A stretch of 64,000 nucleotides of DNA from NCBI GenBank assembly GCA_035508495.1, contig DATJMX010000021.1, forward strand, positions 62,001 to 126,000, in the 5' to 3' direction. This stretch comes from Candidatus Binataceae bacterium. GTDB lineage: Bacteria > Desulfobacterota > Binatia > Binatales > Binataceae. Below the pieces are notes generated by a model. That model did no database searches and was not told where the DNA came from. It saw only the letters and a list, made by a program, of their open reading frames with translations. The position numbers and the translations under genes were made by a program. Below are positions 53,411-62,333 of this stretch, piece by piece. How positions within the stretch are numbered: the stretch's first letter is position 1; each line of letters begins with the position of its first letter.

Positions 53411-53853
53411 TTATGCGCGAATCGCTCGCATCGCCGAGATAAGTCGCGACGCCGCCGTAGTCGAGGCGATCGATTAGCTCTTCTTAGGCGATGCCGATGA
53501 TGCTCATCGCCATTCGGCACGCGATCATGCGCACGCCGAGCTCGGGAGCGAGCGAGATCAGCGACGGCAGCGTCTCAACATTGTGTTTAGCCATTATTTG
53601 TTTGAGCACGCCGCCCTTGCCGAGTCCGAGCATCTGCAGCTTCGACGTGCCGGCGCGCTCGGGGCCCGATGGCAGGATGGCGGAAAAAAGTTTTTCGGAT
53701 AGCGACTTGCCGTCCCAGATCGTCTGCCTTTTCAAGAGCGGCAGACTCCGTGCGCGCGTGGGTCAGCAAGATGGGCCATCAGCTCGTCGGCGCTGAATGC
53801 GGGATCGGTCGCGGTGACCTCGAGGGTCTGCCCGAAAAGGTTAAGCTTGGCAA
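53397..53853 (-). pseudogene. Decayed TusA/DsrE-like sulfur-transfer gene
   Basis: The frame 53735-53484 encodes EKLFSAILPSGPERAGTSKLQMLGLG through GVRMIACRMAMSIIGIA, matching the DsrE/DsrF/DrsH-like family, then stops at TAA (53484-53486). Reading on in the same frame gives EELIDRLDYGGVATYLGDASDSRITLFI to TAG at 53397, which is the normal continuation of that family. The N-terminal part of DsrE is absent. About 80 bases upstream a separate frame shows LEVTATDPAFSAD, a TusA-like motif. The gene is therefore truncated and interrupted, and not translated as one protein. Confidence 0.65.
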
Positions 53854-53998
53854 ATAAAAGATACTACAACTAGGAGGAAAATAATTCCGCCAAGCACTCT
53901 GTATCAATAGATGTAAGCTCGGTGCAGGAAAAGCGTAAATTGCTTACGGCAAATCTCCGGATTCGAGGCGGATGCGCACCGGAGGCGTGCGAGTCAGA

Positions 53999-55780
53999 TC
54001 ATTCGAATAGCTCGGCCACGGCGTCTCTGTAGTGCTGCGCGACCATTCGGCGGCGGATCTTTAGCGACGGGGTCAGCTCGCCGTTCTCCTGGGTGAAAGG
54101 TTGTGGCAGTATTTTGAATCTCACGACTGCCTCGACGTCGGAGACCTGCTTGTTTACCTCGTAGATGCGCTGCTGGACGAGTTTGCGCAGCGCGGGCGAC
54201 TCGACGACCTCTTCGGGCGACCTGCCCGCGAGATCGTTTTGCTTGATGAAGTCGGCGAGCGCCTCGGTATCGAGCACGACAAGTGCGCCGAGATGCTTCT
54301 GACGATCGCCAAAGACACAGGCCTGCGCGATGAACTTGTCGTGCGTCAGCTTGTTCTCGACGTATGCCGGCGAGACGTTCTTGCCGCCCGACAGCACGAT
54401 GATTTCTTTTTTGCGATCGGTGATCTTGATGTAGCCGTCCGAGTCGATGGTCGCGATATCGCCGGTGTGAAGCCATCCTTCGCTGTCGATGGTTTCGGCG
54501 GTGTCCTGATCGCGATGGAAATAACCCTTCATGATGTTCGGTCCGCGCAGCAGAAGCTCGCCATCGGCGGCGGTCTTCGCCTCGACGCGGCGCAGCGGTC
54601 GTCCGACAGTGCCGATCTTGTTGCGCCCGTGAAGATTCACCGATACGACCGGCGCCGCCTCAGTCAGGCCGTAGCCTTCGACGATCGGAACTTCGGCGGC
54701 AGAGAGGAAGCGATTGATATCGACCGGCAGGGGTGCACCGCCTGAGATCAGGTAGCGCAGCCGCGTGCCGAAGAGTCCACGCACGCGCTCGAACACTAGC
54801 TTGCGAAAGAGCGCCATCGGCAGCGCCAGATGCGGCGGGACCGCAGCGCCGCGCGCGCGATATTCCGCGGCGCGCGATCCTACGGCGATCGCGGCGTGGA
54901 ACATTCGCTGACGAAACGCCGGCGATGAGTCGACCGTCTTCATCACGCGGCTATAGATGACTTCGAGCAGTCGCGGCACTGTGAGCACGACGGTGGGATT
55001 GATCTCCGTCAGATTCGATGCGATCTGCCCGAGCCCTTCGGCGTAGGCGATCGTGCCTGATGCCATCATCACGGTGTAATGACCCGCGGTGCGCTCGAAC
55101 GAATGCGCGACGGGCAGGAACGACAGCGTCGTGTCGTTGCCGTTGAGACCCAGCGCGTCGAGCGAATCCTCGGCGTTGCTCAGCACGTTGCCATGCGTGA
55201 GCATCACGCCTTTGGAGGCGCCGGTCGTACCTGACGTGTAGATGAATGTCGCGAGATCCTCACGGCTGCCTTCGATCGGTGCGGCAGGAGCGCCGGAGCT
55301 GGCCGCCTCGATCGTGACTACCTGTGGACTACGGTTGAACGGCGCCGCCGGCGATGCGCCCGGATGACTTGCGACGATCGTCTTGAGTTGCGGCAGATTG
55401 GGCGCGAGGGCGAGGACCTTTTTCAACATCTCGTCGCCGTGCACCGCGACGATTTGCGTCCCGGAGTCATCGAGCACGTGCGCCGTCTCTTCGTTGCCGC
55501 TCGTCGTGTAGAGCGGCACGACCACTCCGCCGGCGCCGAGCACCGCTTGATCGACGATGACCCACTCGGGGCAGTTCTCGGCGAGGATCGCGATGCGATC
55601 GGCCGGCTTTACACCCATCGCGAGCAGACCGCCGCGCAGACGCGCCGCAGCGTCGGAAATTTCCGTCCACGAATGATCCCGCCAGGCCTTGCCCTCCTTG
55701 CTCTTGAGGAGAGGCCGCGGACCGAGCTTGCGCGCCTGGCGTTCAAACATCTCGGCCAGTGTGGCCACGGTTTCAGACAT
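53999..55780 (-). CDS. Long-chain fatty-acid-CoA ligase-like AMP-forming synthetase
   Basis: The start is ATG 55780 after GAGGAG (593 residues); a TTG one codon earlier is unlikely. The ANL-family motifs are clear: the P-loop TFIYTSGTTGASKGVMLTHGN (near 170), the ISGGAPLPVDINRFL and YGLTEAAPVVSVN segment, GWLHTGDIATIDSDGYIKITDRKKEIIVLSGGKNVSPAYVEN, and a C-terminal Lys. It activates a carboxylic acid as the AMP ester and joins CoA, typically long-chain fatty acids. The gene stands alone between the decayed region and the oxidase operon. The chain specificity is unknown. Confidence 0.93.
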   Translation of the reverse strand: MSETVATLAEMFERQARKLGPRPLLKSKEGKAWRDHSWTEISDAAARLRGGLLAMGVKPADRIAILAENCPEWVIVDQAVLGAGGVVVPLYTTSGNEETAHVLDDSGTQIVAVHGDEMLKKVLALAPNLPQLKTIVASHPGASPAAPFNRSPQVVTIEAASSGAPAAPIEGSREDLATFIYTSGTTGASKGVMLTHGNVLSNAEDSLDALGLNGNDTTLSFLPVAHSFERTAGHYTVMMASGTIAYAEGLGQIASNLTEINPTVVLTVPRLLEVIYSRVMKTVDSSPAFRQRMFHAAIAVGSRAAEYRARGAAVPPHLALPMALFRKLVFERVRGLFGTRLRYLISGGAPLPVDINRFLSAAEVPIVEGYGLTEAAPVVSVNLHGRNKIGTVGRPLRRVEAKTAADGELLLRGPNIMKGYFHRDQDTAETIDSEGWLHTGDIATIDSDGYIKITDRKKEIIVLSGGKNVSPAYVENKLTHDKFIAQACVFGDRQKHLGALVVLDTEALADFIKQNDLAGRSPEEVVESPALRKLVQQRIYEVNKQVSDVEAVVRFKILPQPFTQENGELTPSLKIRRRMVAQHYRDAVAELFE

Positions 55781-56206
55781 CAACGACTCTCCTCTGACCG
55801 GCGAACGCCAAGGCGTGTTCTAGCCCAAAGAAGCGTTCTCGCCAATCGCGATTCAGGCGAACATACACCAGAAAGACTGAGCCTCAGCTGATTGAATTGC
55901 TCATGTCAGGTTCTAAGATGGCGGAGCGCCGCCGGCTGAACACCGATTAACCGCGACGCCGCCGCATTTGTGGACCCAGTTTCTGAAATTACTTGAAAAT
56001 GCTACCGAAATGTGGAGACATAGGCACCCAACGATGAAACGTGGCTCATACAAGTTGCGATATTTTTTCATTTCACGAGTCGCGTAGCTGATGTTCATAA
56101 TCACGCCAGCTTTCAACGACGGATTTCGGTTCGCAGCGCGCATGAGTACGACTTATCCAGTCCAAGCTGCGATTGGCCGCGGGTCCAACGGGGCGGTGAG
56201 GGTCTA
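55781..56206. other. Promoter region between the acyl-CoA synthetase gene and the oxidase operon
   Basis: These 426 bases hold no gene I can support. They must contain the divergent promoters of the acyl-CoA ligase and of the ctaC-led operon, but no convincing -35/-10 pair or operator stands out. A locally AT-rich stretch (near 56055-56085) may be part of the ctaC promoter. Confidence 0.4.
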
Positions 56207-56872
56207 ATGCTCGAGCATCTGTGGTTTCCACACGATATCTCCACTTTCGGTCCCCAGATCGATTGGCTCTTCGAGCTGATCTTCTGGATTGTCATGACCG
56301 TCTGGATCGCGACCATGATCACGATGGTGATCTTCCTGGTTCGCTACCGGACGCGGCCCGGACGCAAGGCCGAGTATATCGAAGGCAATTCGCGCCTCGA
56401 GATCATCTGGACGACGGTGACCGCCGTTATCATGGTCAGCCTCGCGTTCCTCAGCCGCTCGACCTGGGCGGATATCAAGGAGCACGGACCACCGGGGCAG
56501 GTCTTCTACAACGTCACCGCCAAGCAATTTAACTGGGAGATCACGTATCCGGGTCCCGACGGCAAGCTCGGCACCAAGGACGACGTCACGGTCGAGAACG
56601 AGATGCACGTGCCGGTGAACCAGGTCGTGCGTATCGACCTCACCTCGAAGGATGTAATCCACAGCTTCTTCGTCCCCAATCTCCGGCTAAAGCAGGACGC
56701 GGTTCCGGGCCGAATCATTCACGTATGGTTCGAGGCGACGGAGAAGGGAACTTACGAAATCCCGTGCGCCGAGCTCTGCGGCTTCGGCCATTCGGGCATG
56801 CTCGGTAACTTGACGGTCGAATCCGAAGAAGATTTCCAGAAGTATCTCAAGGACAAGTACTCCGGCCAGTAG
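56207..56872 (+). CDS. ctaC: Cytochrome c oxidase subunit II (CuA subunit)
   Basis: The 221-residue product has two N-terminal membrane helices (LFELIFWIVMTVWIATMITMVIFLV and LEIIWTTVTAVIMVSLAFL) and a periplasmic cupredoxin domain. The CuA site is complete: His in IHSFFVPNLR and the C-x3-C-x3-H-x2-M cluster in PCAELCGFGHSGM. There is no fused cytochrome c domain, so the enzyme is a caa3-lacking, aa3-like oxidase. ATG 56207 starts the nine-gene operon; ctaD follows after 24 bases. Start and family are secure. Confidence 0.96.
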   Translation: MLEHLWFPHDISTFGPQIDWLFELIFWIVMTVWIATMITMVIFLVRYRTRPGRKAEYIEGNSRLEIIWTTVTAVIMVSLAFLSRSTWADIKEHGPPGQVFYNVTAKQFNWEITYPGPDGKLGTKDDVTVENEMHVPVNQVVRIDLTSKDVIHSFFVPNLRLKQDAVPGRIIHVWFEATEKGTYEIPCAELCGFGHSGMLGNLTVESEEDFQKYLKDKYSGQ

Positions 56873-56896
56873 GCGCGCGGAGAGGGGCATTCGAAG

Positions 56897-58651
56897 ATGA
56901 GCAGCACGGCAGCGGTTGCGGTTCACGGCGCGCACGCGGAGCATCACGAGCACGGCTTCTGGCGCACCTACATTTTCTCGACCGATCACAAGATGATCGG
57001 GCGCCAGTTCCTGTTCATGGCGCTCTTCATGATGTCGATCGGCGGCTTGATGGCGATGCTGATGCGGTGGGAGCTGGCCTTTCCCGAAACCGCGGTTCCC
57101 GGGTTCAGCTGGGTTCCCGAGCCTTTCATGTATGAAGGCGCGATCCCGCCCAACACCTACAACGCGATGTTCACGATGCACGCGACCATCATGATCTTCT
57201 TCGTGGTCATGCCGATCCTGGTCGGATGCTTCGGCAACTTCCTGATCCCGCTGATGATCGGCGCGCGCGACATGGCGTTTCCGGTCCTCAACATGCTGTC
57301 ATTCTGGGTGGGCTCGGTGGCCGGCGTGATCATGCTGTCGTCGTTCTTCGTGCCGGGCGGCCCGGCCGCGGCAGGATGGACATCGTACGCACCGCTGTCA
57401 GCGGTCCCCGTCTATACAGGTGTCGATTGGGGCCAGAATCTCTGGTGCATCAGCATCATTGTACTGGGCGTGTCGTCGCTGATGGGCTCGATTAATTACA
57501 TCACCACGATCATCAACATGCGCACCAAGGGCATGTATTTCTTTCGCATGCCGCTGGTGATCTGGTCGCTCTTCATCACGGCGATCCTGCTGCTGCTGGC
57601 GCTGCCGGTGCTCACGACGGCGCTCGCGCTGCTGCTCTTCGATCGTCTTGGCGGCACCCACTTCTTTCTGCCCGCCGGTGGTGGCGAGCCGCTCCTCTGG
57701 CAGCATCTGTTCTGGTTCTTCGGCCATCCCGAGGTTTACATCATGATCCTGCCTGGGATGGGGATGGCGTCAGAGATTATTTCGGTATTCTCGCGCAAGC
57801 CGATCTTCGGCTACCGCGCGATGGCGTATGCGATGATCGCGATCGCGTTCCTGTCGTGGGTCGTCTGGGGCCATCACATGTTCCAGTCGGGCATGGATCC
57901 GGCGCTCGGCACGAGCTTCATGCTGACCACGATGGTGATCGCGGTGCCGTCGGCGATCAAAACCTTCAACTGGCTGGGCACCCTCTACAAGGGCAACATC
58001 CACTACACGGCGGCGATGCTGAACGCGCTGTCATTCGTCGCGATGTTCGTGATCGGCGGCCTGTCAGGGGTATGGATGGCCTGCACTCCGGTTGACATGT
58101 ACATCCACGATACCTACTTCATCGTCGCGCACATCCATTACGTGCTGTTCGGCGGCAGTATCTTCGCGATATTCGGTGCGATCACGTACTGGTTTCCGAA
58201 AATGTTCGGCCGTATGATGAACGAGACGCTGGGCAAGATTCACTTCTGGATCACCTTCGTCGCGTTCAACTGCACGTTTTTCCCGATGCATATCCTGGGC
58301 ATGGGCGGCCATATGCGGCGCATCTACAATCCGACCCAGTATGACTTCCTGAAGCCCCTGCAGCACATCAACGTGTTCATCTCCATCAGCGCATTCGTGC
58401 TGGGCGCGGCGCAGTTTATCTTCCTCGCCAATATCATCTACAGTCTCATCAAGGGCGAGAAGGCTACGGAGAACCCGTGGCACGCAAACACGCTCGAATG
58501 GACCACTCCCGTACATCCGGGACACGGCAACTGGCCTGGCCCGGTGCCGGTCGTTTATCGCGGTCCATACGAGTACAGCTCGCACGAAGTTGCGGAGGAT
58601 TACCTGCCTCAATCGCGCGCTCTGCCGGAGGTTTCTGCGGCGGCTGATTGA
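56897..58651 (+). CDS. ctaD: Cytochrome c oxidase subunit I
   Basis: The 584-residue product has the 12-plus helix subunit I fold. Metal ligands are visible: heme His (NAMFTMHATIMIFF), CuB/His cross-link region (FWFFGHPEVYIMILPGMG), CuB His-His (VVWGHHMFQSGMDP), and the heme His pair (IVAHIHYVLFGG). The GHPEV glutamate marks an A-type oxidase. D-channel text (NFLIPLMIGARDMAFPVLN) and K-channel text (TTMVIAVPSAIKTFNW) are present. The protein pumps protons and reduces O2 using cytochrome c. Confidence 0.97.
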   Translation: MSSTAAVAVHGAHAEHHEHGFWRTYIFSTDHKMIGRQFLFMALFMMSIGGLMAMLMRWELAFPETAVPGFSWVPEPFMYEGAIPPNTYNAMFTMHATIMIFFVVMPILVGCFGNFLIPLMIGARDMAFPVLNMLSFWVGSVAGVIMLSSFFVPGGPAAAGWTSYAPLSAVPVYTGVDWGQNLWCISIIVLGVSSLMGSINYITTIINMRTKGMYFFRMPLVIWSLFITAILLLLALPVLTTALALLLFDRLGGTHFFLPAGGGEPLLWQHLFWFFGHPEVYIMILPGMGMASEIISVFSRKPIFGYRAMAYAMIAIAFLSWVVWGHHMFQSGMDPALGTSFMLTTMVIAVPSAIKTFNWLGTLYKGNIHYTAAMLNALSFVAMFVIGGLSGVWMACTPVDMYIHDTYFIVAHIHYVLFGGSIFAIFGAITYWFPKMFGRMMNETLGKIHFWITFVAFNCTFFPMHILGMGGHMRRIYNPTQYDFLKPLQHINVFISISAFVLGAAQFIFLANIIYSLIKGEKATENPWHANTLEWTTPVHPGHGNWPGPVPVVYRGPYEYSSHEVAEDYLPQSRALPEVSAAAD

Positions 58652-58669
58652 GCGGACCGATTGGTTGAA

Positions 58670-59659
58670 ATGGAACAGTCTCGATTAGCTGATCGTACCC
58701 CGTGCGCACTCCACCGCTTTGCGGTGCTGAGCGCGTGCGTAACTTTTTTCCTGATCTTCGTCGGCGGCTTGGTTACCTCGACGGGATCGGCGCTCGCCGT
58801 GCCTGATTGGCCGCTCGCGTTCGGCAAGCTCATTCCCTCATGGCAGGGCGGTATCCGCTTCGAGTTCGGGCATCGCCTCGTGGCGGCGACGGTCGTTGTT
58901 CTGACGCTCGCACTCATGCTCTGGGCCTCGCGAGCCGAGCCGCGTGGATGGGTCCGGCGCCTCGCATATATCGCGTTCGGGCTGGTCATCTTTCAGGCAG
59001 TACTCGGCGGTATCACGGTGCTGTTCGAGTTGCCGCTCCTGATCGCGGTCACCCATGCGGCGACTGCGCAGGCATTCGTCTGCCTGATGGTCTCGATCGC
59101 GCTGGTGACGAATCCGAATTGGGAAGATGCGCCGCGTCGCGAGGAACCGCCAGCCAGGATTCCGCTCGCGACTCTCGCTATCGTCACGACCGCGATCATC
59201 TATGTGCAGATACTGATCGGCGCGCTGATGCGGCATCTTGGTGCGGGTCTGGTGATTCCTGATTTCCCCCTGTCGTTCGGTCATCTCATTCCGCCCTACA
59301 TCAACGAGTACATCGGGATTAACTTTGCGCATCGATGCGGCGCGGTCGTCGTTACGACGATGGTGCTGTGGACAGTGATTCGCGTGTTGCGGGTGCATAC
59401 CAACAACACGCCGCTGCGGCATTCAGCGCTGTTGCTGCTCCTCCTGCTTGCGATGCAGATCTCGCTTGGCGCGCTGACGATCTGGACGGGTCGCGCTGTA
59501 ATTCCGACGACCGCGCACGTGCTGGTCGGCGCGGGCGTGCTCGCGACGACGCTCACGATCGCGATTCGCGCGAGCCATCTGCTCGCACCGTCGAATCGCG
59601 CCGCGCGCAGTCATGCTCGCGCGATGGAAGCGATCACGAGCCACGGGGTGACGGCGTGA
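58670..59659 (+). CDS. ctaA: Heme A synthase
   Basis: Started at ATG 58670 the 329-residue membrane protein has the four conserved heme-binding histidines: FEFGHRLVAAT, AVTHAATAQAF, INFAHRCGAVV and PTTAHVLVGAG, placed in two homologous four-helix halves. The loop SWQGGIRF and LIPSW region is typical. CtaA oxidises the C8 methyl of heme O to give heme A. It starts after the ctaD stop by 18 bases, and its TGA overlaps the GTG start of ctaB (59656-59659). Confidence 0.94.
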   Translation: MEQSRLADRTPCALHRFAVLSACVTFFLIFVGGLVTSTGSALAVPDWPLAFGKLIPSWQGGIRFEFGHRLVAATVVVLTLALMLWASRAEPRGWVRRLAYIAFGLVIFQAVLGGITVLFELPLLIAVTHAATAQAFVCLMVSIALVTNPNWEDAPRREEPPARIPLATLAIVTTAIIYVQILIGALMRHLGAGLVIPDFPLSFGHLIPPYINEYIGINFAHRCGAVVVTTMVLWTVIRVLRVHTNNTPLRHSALLLLLLLAMQISLGALTIWTGRAVIPTTAHVLVGAGVLATTLTIAIRASHLLAPSNRAARSHARAMEAITSHGVTA

Positions 59660-60561
59660 GCACCAAAGTCGTCGCCACCTCGCCGCCACTCACCGCCACG
59701 CACGGCGGTATCGCGGAGTACTACGAGCTAACCAAGCCGCGCATCGTGCTAATGGTCCTGGTGACGACGCTTGCCGGCTTTTACCTCGGCACACAGGGCG
59801 GATTCGACCTCGCGCTCGCCGCGAACCTGATGATTGGCACCGCACTCGCCGCCGGCGGAACGCTCGCGCTCAACCAGTACTTCGAGCGCGACATCGACGG
59901 CCTGATGGAACGCACCAGGCATCGCCCGCTGCCGTCGAATCGGATGCGGCCCATCGAGGCGTTGCTGTTCGGCTCGAATGCGACCGCGATTGGAATCGCA
60001 TACCTGGCTTTCACGACTAATCTGCTCTGTGCTGGGGTGACTGCCGCGGTCACGATCGTTTACCTGGCAGCCTACACACCGCTGAAGCGCATCACCTGGA
60101 TGTGCAACATCGTCGGCGCAATCCCCGGCGCACTCCCGCCTGTCGCAGGATGGGCCGCGGCCCGAGGCGGTTTTGCAATCGAGCCATTGACGTTGTTCGG
60201 CCTGATGTTCCTCTGGCAGTTGCCGCATACCTTCGCGGTGGCGCGGCTTTATCGAACCGACTACGCGCGCGCGAATATCCACCTGCTTCCTGAGAACACT
60301 GCGCGCGGTGGCAATCCCTCCAATCCAGTTGTGATCGCCGCGTCGCTCGGACTTGTCTCGCTCGCAGTGATTCCAACGCTGATGGGATTCGCCGGCGTGC
60401 CCTACATGCTAGTCGCGGGCGCACTCGGCCTCGCGATGCTGACGCTCGGGATCATCATGGTGCGGCGGCCGCTCGATCTGACCGCCTCGCGTCGCGTGCT
60501 GCTGTTTTCGATCGTGTATCTGCCGACGGTTCTGCTCGTGCTGGTGCTCGACAGGCTTTGA
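59656..60561 (+). CDS. ctaB: Protoheme IX farnesyltransferase (heme O synthase)
   Basis: The 301-residue polytopic protein starts at a GTG overlapping the ctaA stop by four bases. The UbiA-family aspartate motif is visible (LNQYFERDIDGLMERTRHRPLPS, D-x2-D-x3 pattern) together with NIVGAIPGALPPVAGWAA and DYARANIHLLPE. It adds a farnesyl group to heme B to make heme O, the substrate of CtaA. Neighbours and reaction fit exactly. Confidence 0.95.
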   Translation: MSTKVVATSPPLTATHGGIAEYYELTKPRIVLMVLVTTLAGFYLGTQGGFDLALAANLMIGTALAAGGTLALNQYFERDIDGLMERTRHRPLPSNRMRPIEALLFGSNATAIGIAYLAFTTNLLCAGVTAAVTIVYLAAYTPLKRITWMCNIVGAIPGALPPVAGWAAARGGFAIEPLTLFGLMFLWQLPHTFAVARLYRTDYARANIHLLPENTARGGNPSNPVVIAASLGLVSLAVIPTLMGFAGVPYMLVAGALGLAMLTLGIIMVRRPLDLTASRRVLLFSIVYLPTVLLVLVLDRL

Positions 60562-60571
60562 GAGTGAAGCG

Positions 60572-60694
60572 ATGGCGACGTTAGTTACGCGCGAGGAAGC
60601 TCGCGAAGAAAATCGGAGGGTGCTGAAAATCCTGATCGGCGTGATGATCGCCTTGGCCACGGTGGCCTTTGTCACGATCATCCTGAAGCACTAA
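60572..60694 (+). CDS. Putative 40-residue single-helix membrane protein in the oxidase operon
   Basis: ATG 60572 opens MATLVTREEAREENRRVLK, then a hydrophobic helix (ILIGVMIALATVAFVTIIL) and KH, with TAA at 60692. It is too short for routine gene calling. A charged N-terminus and one transmembrane helix resemble small accessory subunits of heme-copper oxidases. It lies 10 bases after ctaB and 3 bases before the subunit III gene, with no other room, so I think it is a real gene of this operon. Confidence 0.7.
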   Translation: MATLVTREEAREENRRVLKILIGVMIALATVAFVTIILKH

Positions 60695-60697
60695 GAG

Positions 60698-61351
60698 ATG
60701 GCAGCAGAATTGGCAGCAAAAATACGCCCGATCGGTTCCGCAGTTTTGCGGCGGAATCGCACGTCCGGCGGTGGTAGCGATCTGGAAACGACCGAGCGGC
60801 CGTTCATCAGCAACGGCATGCTCGCGGTGCTGATGGTTATCGCGTCGGAGGTCATGCTGTTCAGCGGATTTATCGGGTCGTTCCTGATATTCCGCCTCTC
60901 GGCGCCGTTCTGGCCGCCGCCCGCATTGCCGCGCCTGCCGATCGAGATCACCTGGATCAACACCGGCGTGCTCCTGACCAGCGCAGTCACGATGTTCATG
61001 GCGGTGCGCGCGGTGCATCAAAATCGCCAGCGCCTGTTGCGTCAGTGGCTGGTCATCACCGGCATCCTCGGCGTGACCTTTCTCGCGGTACAGGGATCGG
61101 AATGGGTCAGGCTCGTAGCGCACGGCCTGCGACTCACCAGCGGCACTTACGGCGCGACTTTCTACACTCTGATCGGACTGCACGGCGCGCACGTCACGGC
61201 CGGCGTCGTATGGCTGTGCGGGGTCGTCGCGGCCGCCATCGGGGGCCGCTACAACGCGCGCAACGCCGCCGGCGTCGAGCTGTGCGCCGTGTATTGGTAT
61301 TTCGTTTGTGCGATTTGGCCGCTTTTGTTCGTGCTCGTTTACCTTATGTAG
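60698..61351 (+). CDS. Heme-copper oxidase subunit III, first copy
   Basis: The 217-residue product has a polar N-terminal arm of about 35 residues, then hydrophobic helices with the subunit III motifs: VIASEVMLFSGFIGSFLIF (with the conserved Glu of the third helix) and IGLHGAHVTAGVVW (with the conserved His). The last helix is FVCAIWPLLFVLVYLM. Subunit III stabilises subunit I. A second gene of the same family lies at 61680-62309, so the operon encodes two versions. Confidence 0.93.
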   Translation: MAAELAAKIRPIGSAVLRRNRTSGGGSDLETTERPFISNGMLAVLMVIASEVMLFSGFIGSFLIFRLSAPFWPPPALPRLPIEITWINTGVLLTSAVTMFMAVRAVHQNRQRLLRQWLVITGILGVTFLAVQGSEWVRLVAHGLRLTSGTYGATFYTLIGLHGAHVTAGVVWLCGVVAAAIGGRYNARNAAGVELCAVYWYFVCAIWPLLFVLVYLM

Positions 61352-61375
61352 ATGAGAAGATTCGGAGGAACGGAG

Positions 61376-61621
61376 ATGAAGAAACTCGGAGCATATATCG
61401 GGGCCGCAGTCGGAACCGCGATTGCCGCGGCGCCGCAAATCGCCAATGCTTGCGCGATGTGCGGGCTGTCGCCCGGAGATCACGCGATCCACGCCTACAA
61501 CACCAGCGTCCTTTTCATGCTCTCCGCCCCATACGTGACCTTCGCCGTCTTCGGCAGCATCATGTTTTTCGCATGGCGGCGCTCGCGGCGCGATTCGCAG
61601 GCGGAGGCGTCCAAGCGCTGA
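61376..61621 (+). CDS. Small membrane protein with CAMC motif in the oxidase operon
   Basis: Started at ATG 61376 after GGAGGAACGG, the product has 81 residues. A signal-like helix (KKLGAYIGAAVGTAIAAA) is followed by NACAMCGLSPGDHAIHAYN, a CxxC motif on the periplasmic side, and a second helix (SVLFMLSAPYVTFAVFGSIMFF) with a basic tail (WRRSRRDSQ). It lies between two subunit III genes, so it is probably a copper or thiol-redox assembly factor. I do not recognise a named family. Confidence 0.75.
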   Translation: MKKLGAYIGAAVGTAIAAAPQIANACAMCGLSPGDHAIHAYNTSVLFMLSAPYVTFAVFGSIMFFAWRRSRRDSQAEASKR

Positions 61622-61679
61622 GAATTGTGACTAACGGTCTGCGCGCGCGCAGGCCCTCAACCTTTGTTCCTCTACGGGG

Positions 61680-62309
61680 ATGGTAGCGATGAGCGAGGCC
61701 GCAGCTCTCGAACACGGACACGGCGTCGAACAGCTCGATCAGCACGAGCCGTCGTTAACGCCAGATACTTCAGGCAAGCTCGGGATGTGGTCGTTCCTGG
61801 CGGCCGACGCGATGACCTTTGGCGCCGGTATCGCGGCGTATGGTGCGCTGCGCATCAACAACATCAACTGGCCTGAACCCGCCCAGTTCCTTGGCATCAC
61901 TACCACCGCGATCATGACGTTCATCCTCATTTGCTCGAGCGTGACGATGGTCGAGGCGTTGTCGGGCATCCAGCGCGGCAATCAAGGCAAGTTCAAGACT
62001 TTCATGTTCCTGACGATCGTCGGTGGCGCGACCTTTCTTGGGATGCAGGCCTTCGAATGGCATCACTTGCTCGAAATCAAGGGCATGTCGATAAAGCGCG
62101 ACCTGTTCGACGCGACGTTTTTCATCCTCACCGGATTTCACGGCTGCCACGTCTTCGGCGGCGTCGTTTACAACAGCGTGCTCTGGATCCGCGGCCTGAT
62201 GGGCAAGCTGCCGCAGGAAAAGGCGAAATTAGTCGAGATCGCCGGCCTCTACTGGCACTTCGTTGACCTGGTGTGGATTCTGATCTTCACCTTCATCTAC
62301 CTGATCTAG
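61680..62309 (+). CDS. Heme-copper oxidase subunit III, second copy
   Basis: The 209-residue product (an ATG at 61689 is the alternative start) has the same fold as the first subunit III: a polar His-rich N-terminal arm (EHGHGVEQLDQHEP), FLAADAMTFGAGIAAYGAL in the place of the Glu helix but with Asp, and LTGFHGCHVFGGVVY with its conserved His. The last helices are LYWHFVDLVWILIFTFIYL. It diverges from the first copy in the third helix. Both copies and subunit IV share the operon. Confidence 0.92.
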   Translation: MVAMSEAAALEHGHGVEQLDQHEPSLTPDTSGKLGMWSFLAADAMTFGAGIAAYGALRINNINWPEPAQFLGITTTAIMTFILICSSVTMVEALSGIQRGNQGKFKTFMFLTIVGGATFLGMQAFEWHHLLEIKGMSIKRDLFDATFFILTGFHGCHVFGGVVYNSVLWIRGLMGKLPQEKAKLVEIAGLYWHFVDLVWILIFTFIYLI

Positions 62310-62333
62310 GCGCGGCGCAGAGGAGAAACGACA

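Noticed and set aside
53484..53486. In-frame stop in the DsrE-like gene as a possible selenocysteine site
   Set aside because: The stop is TAA, not TGA, and no SECIS-like hairpin or Sec-type context is present.
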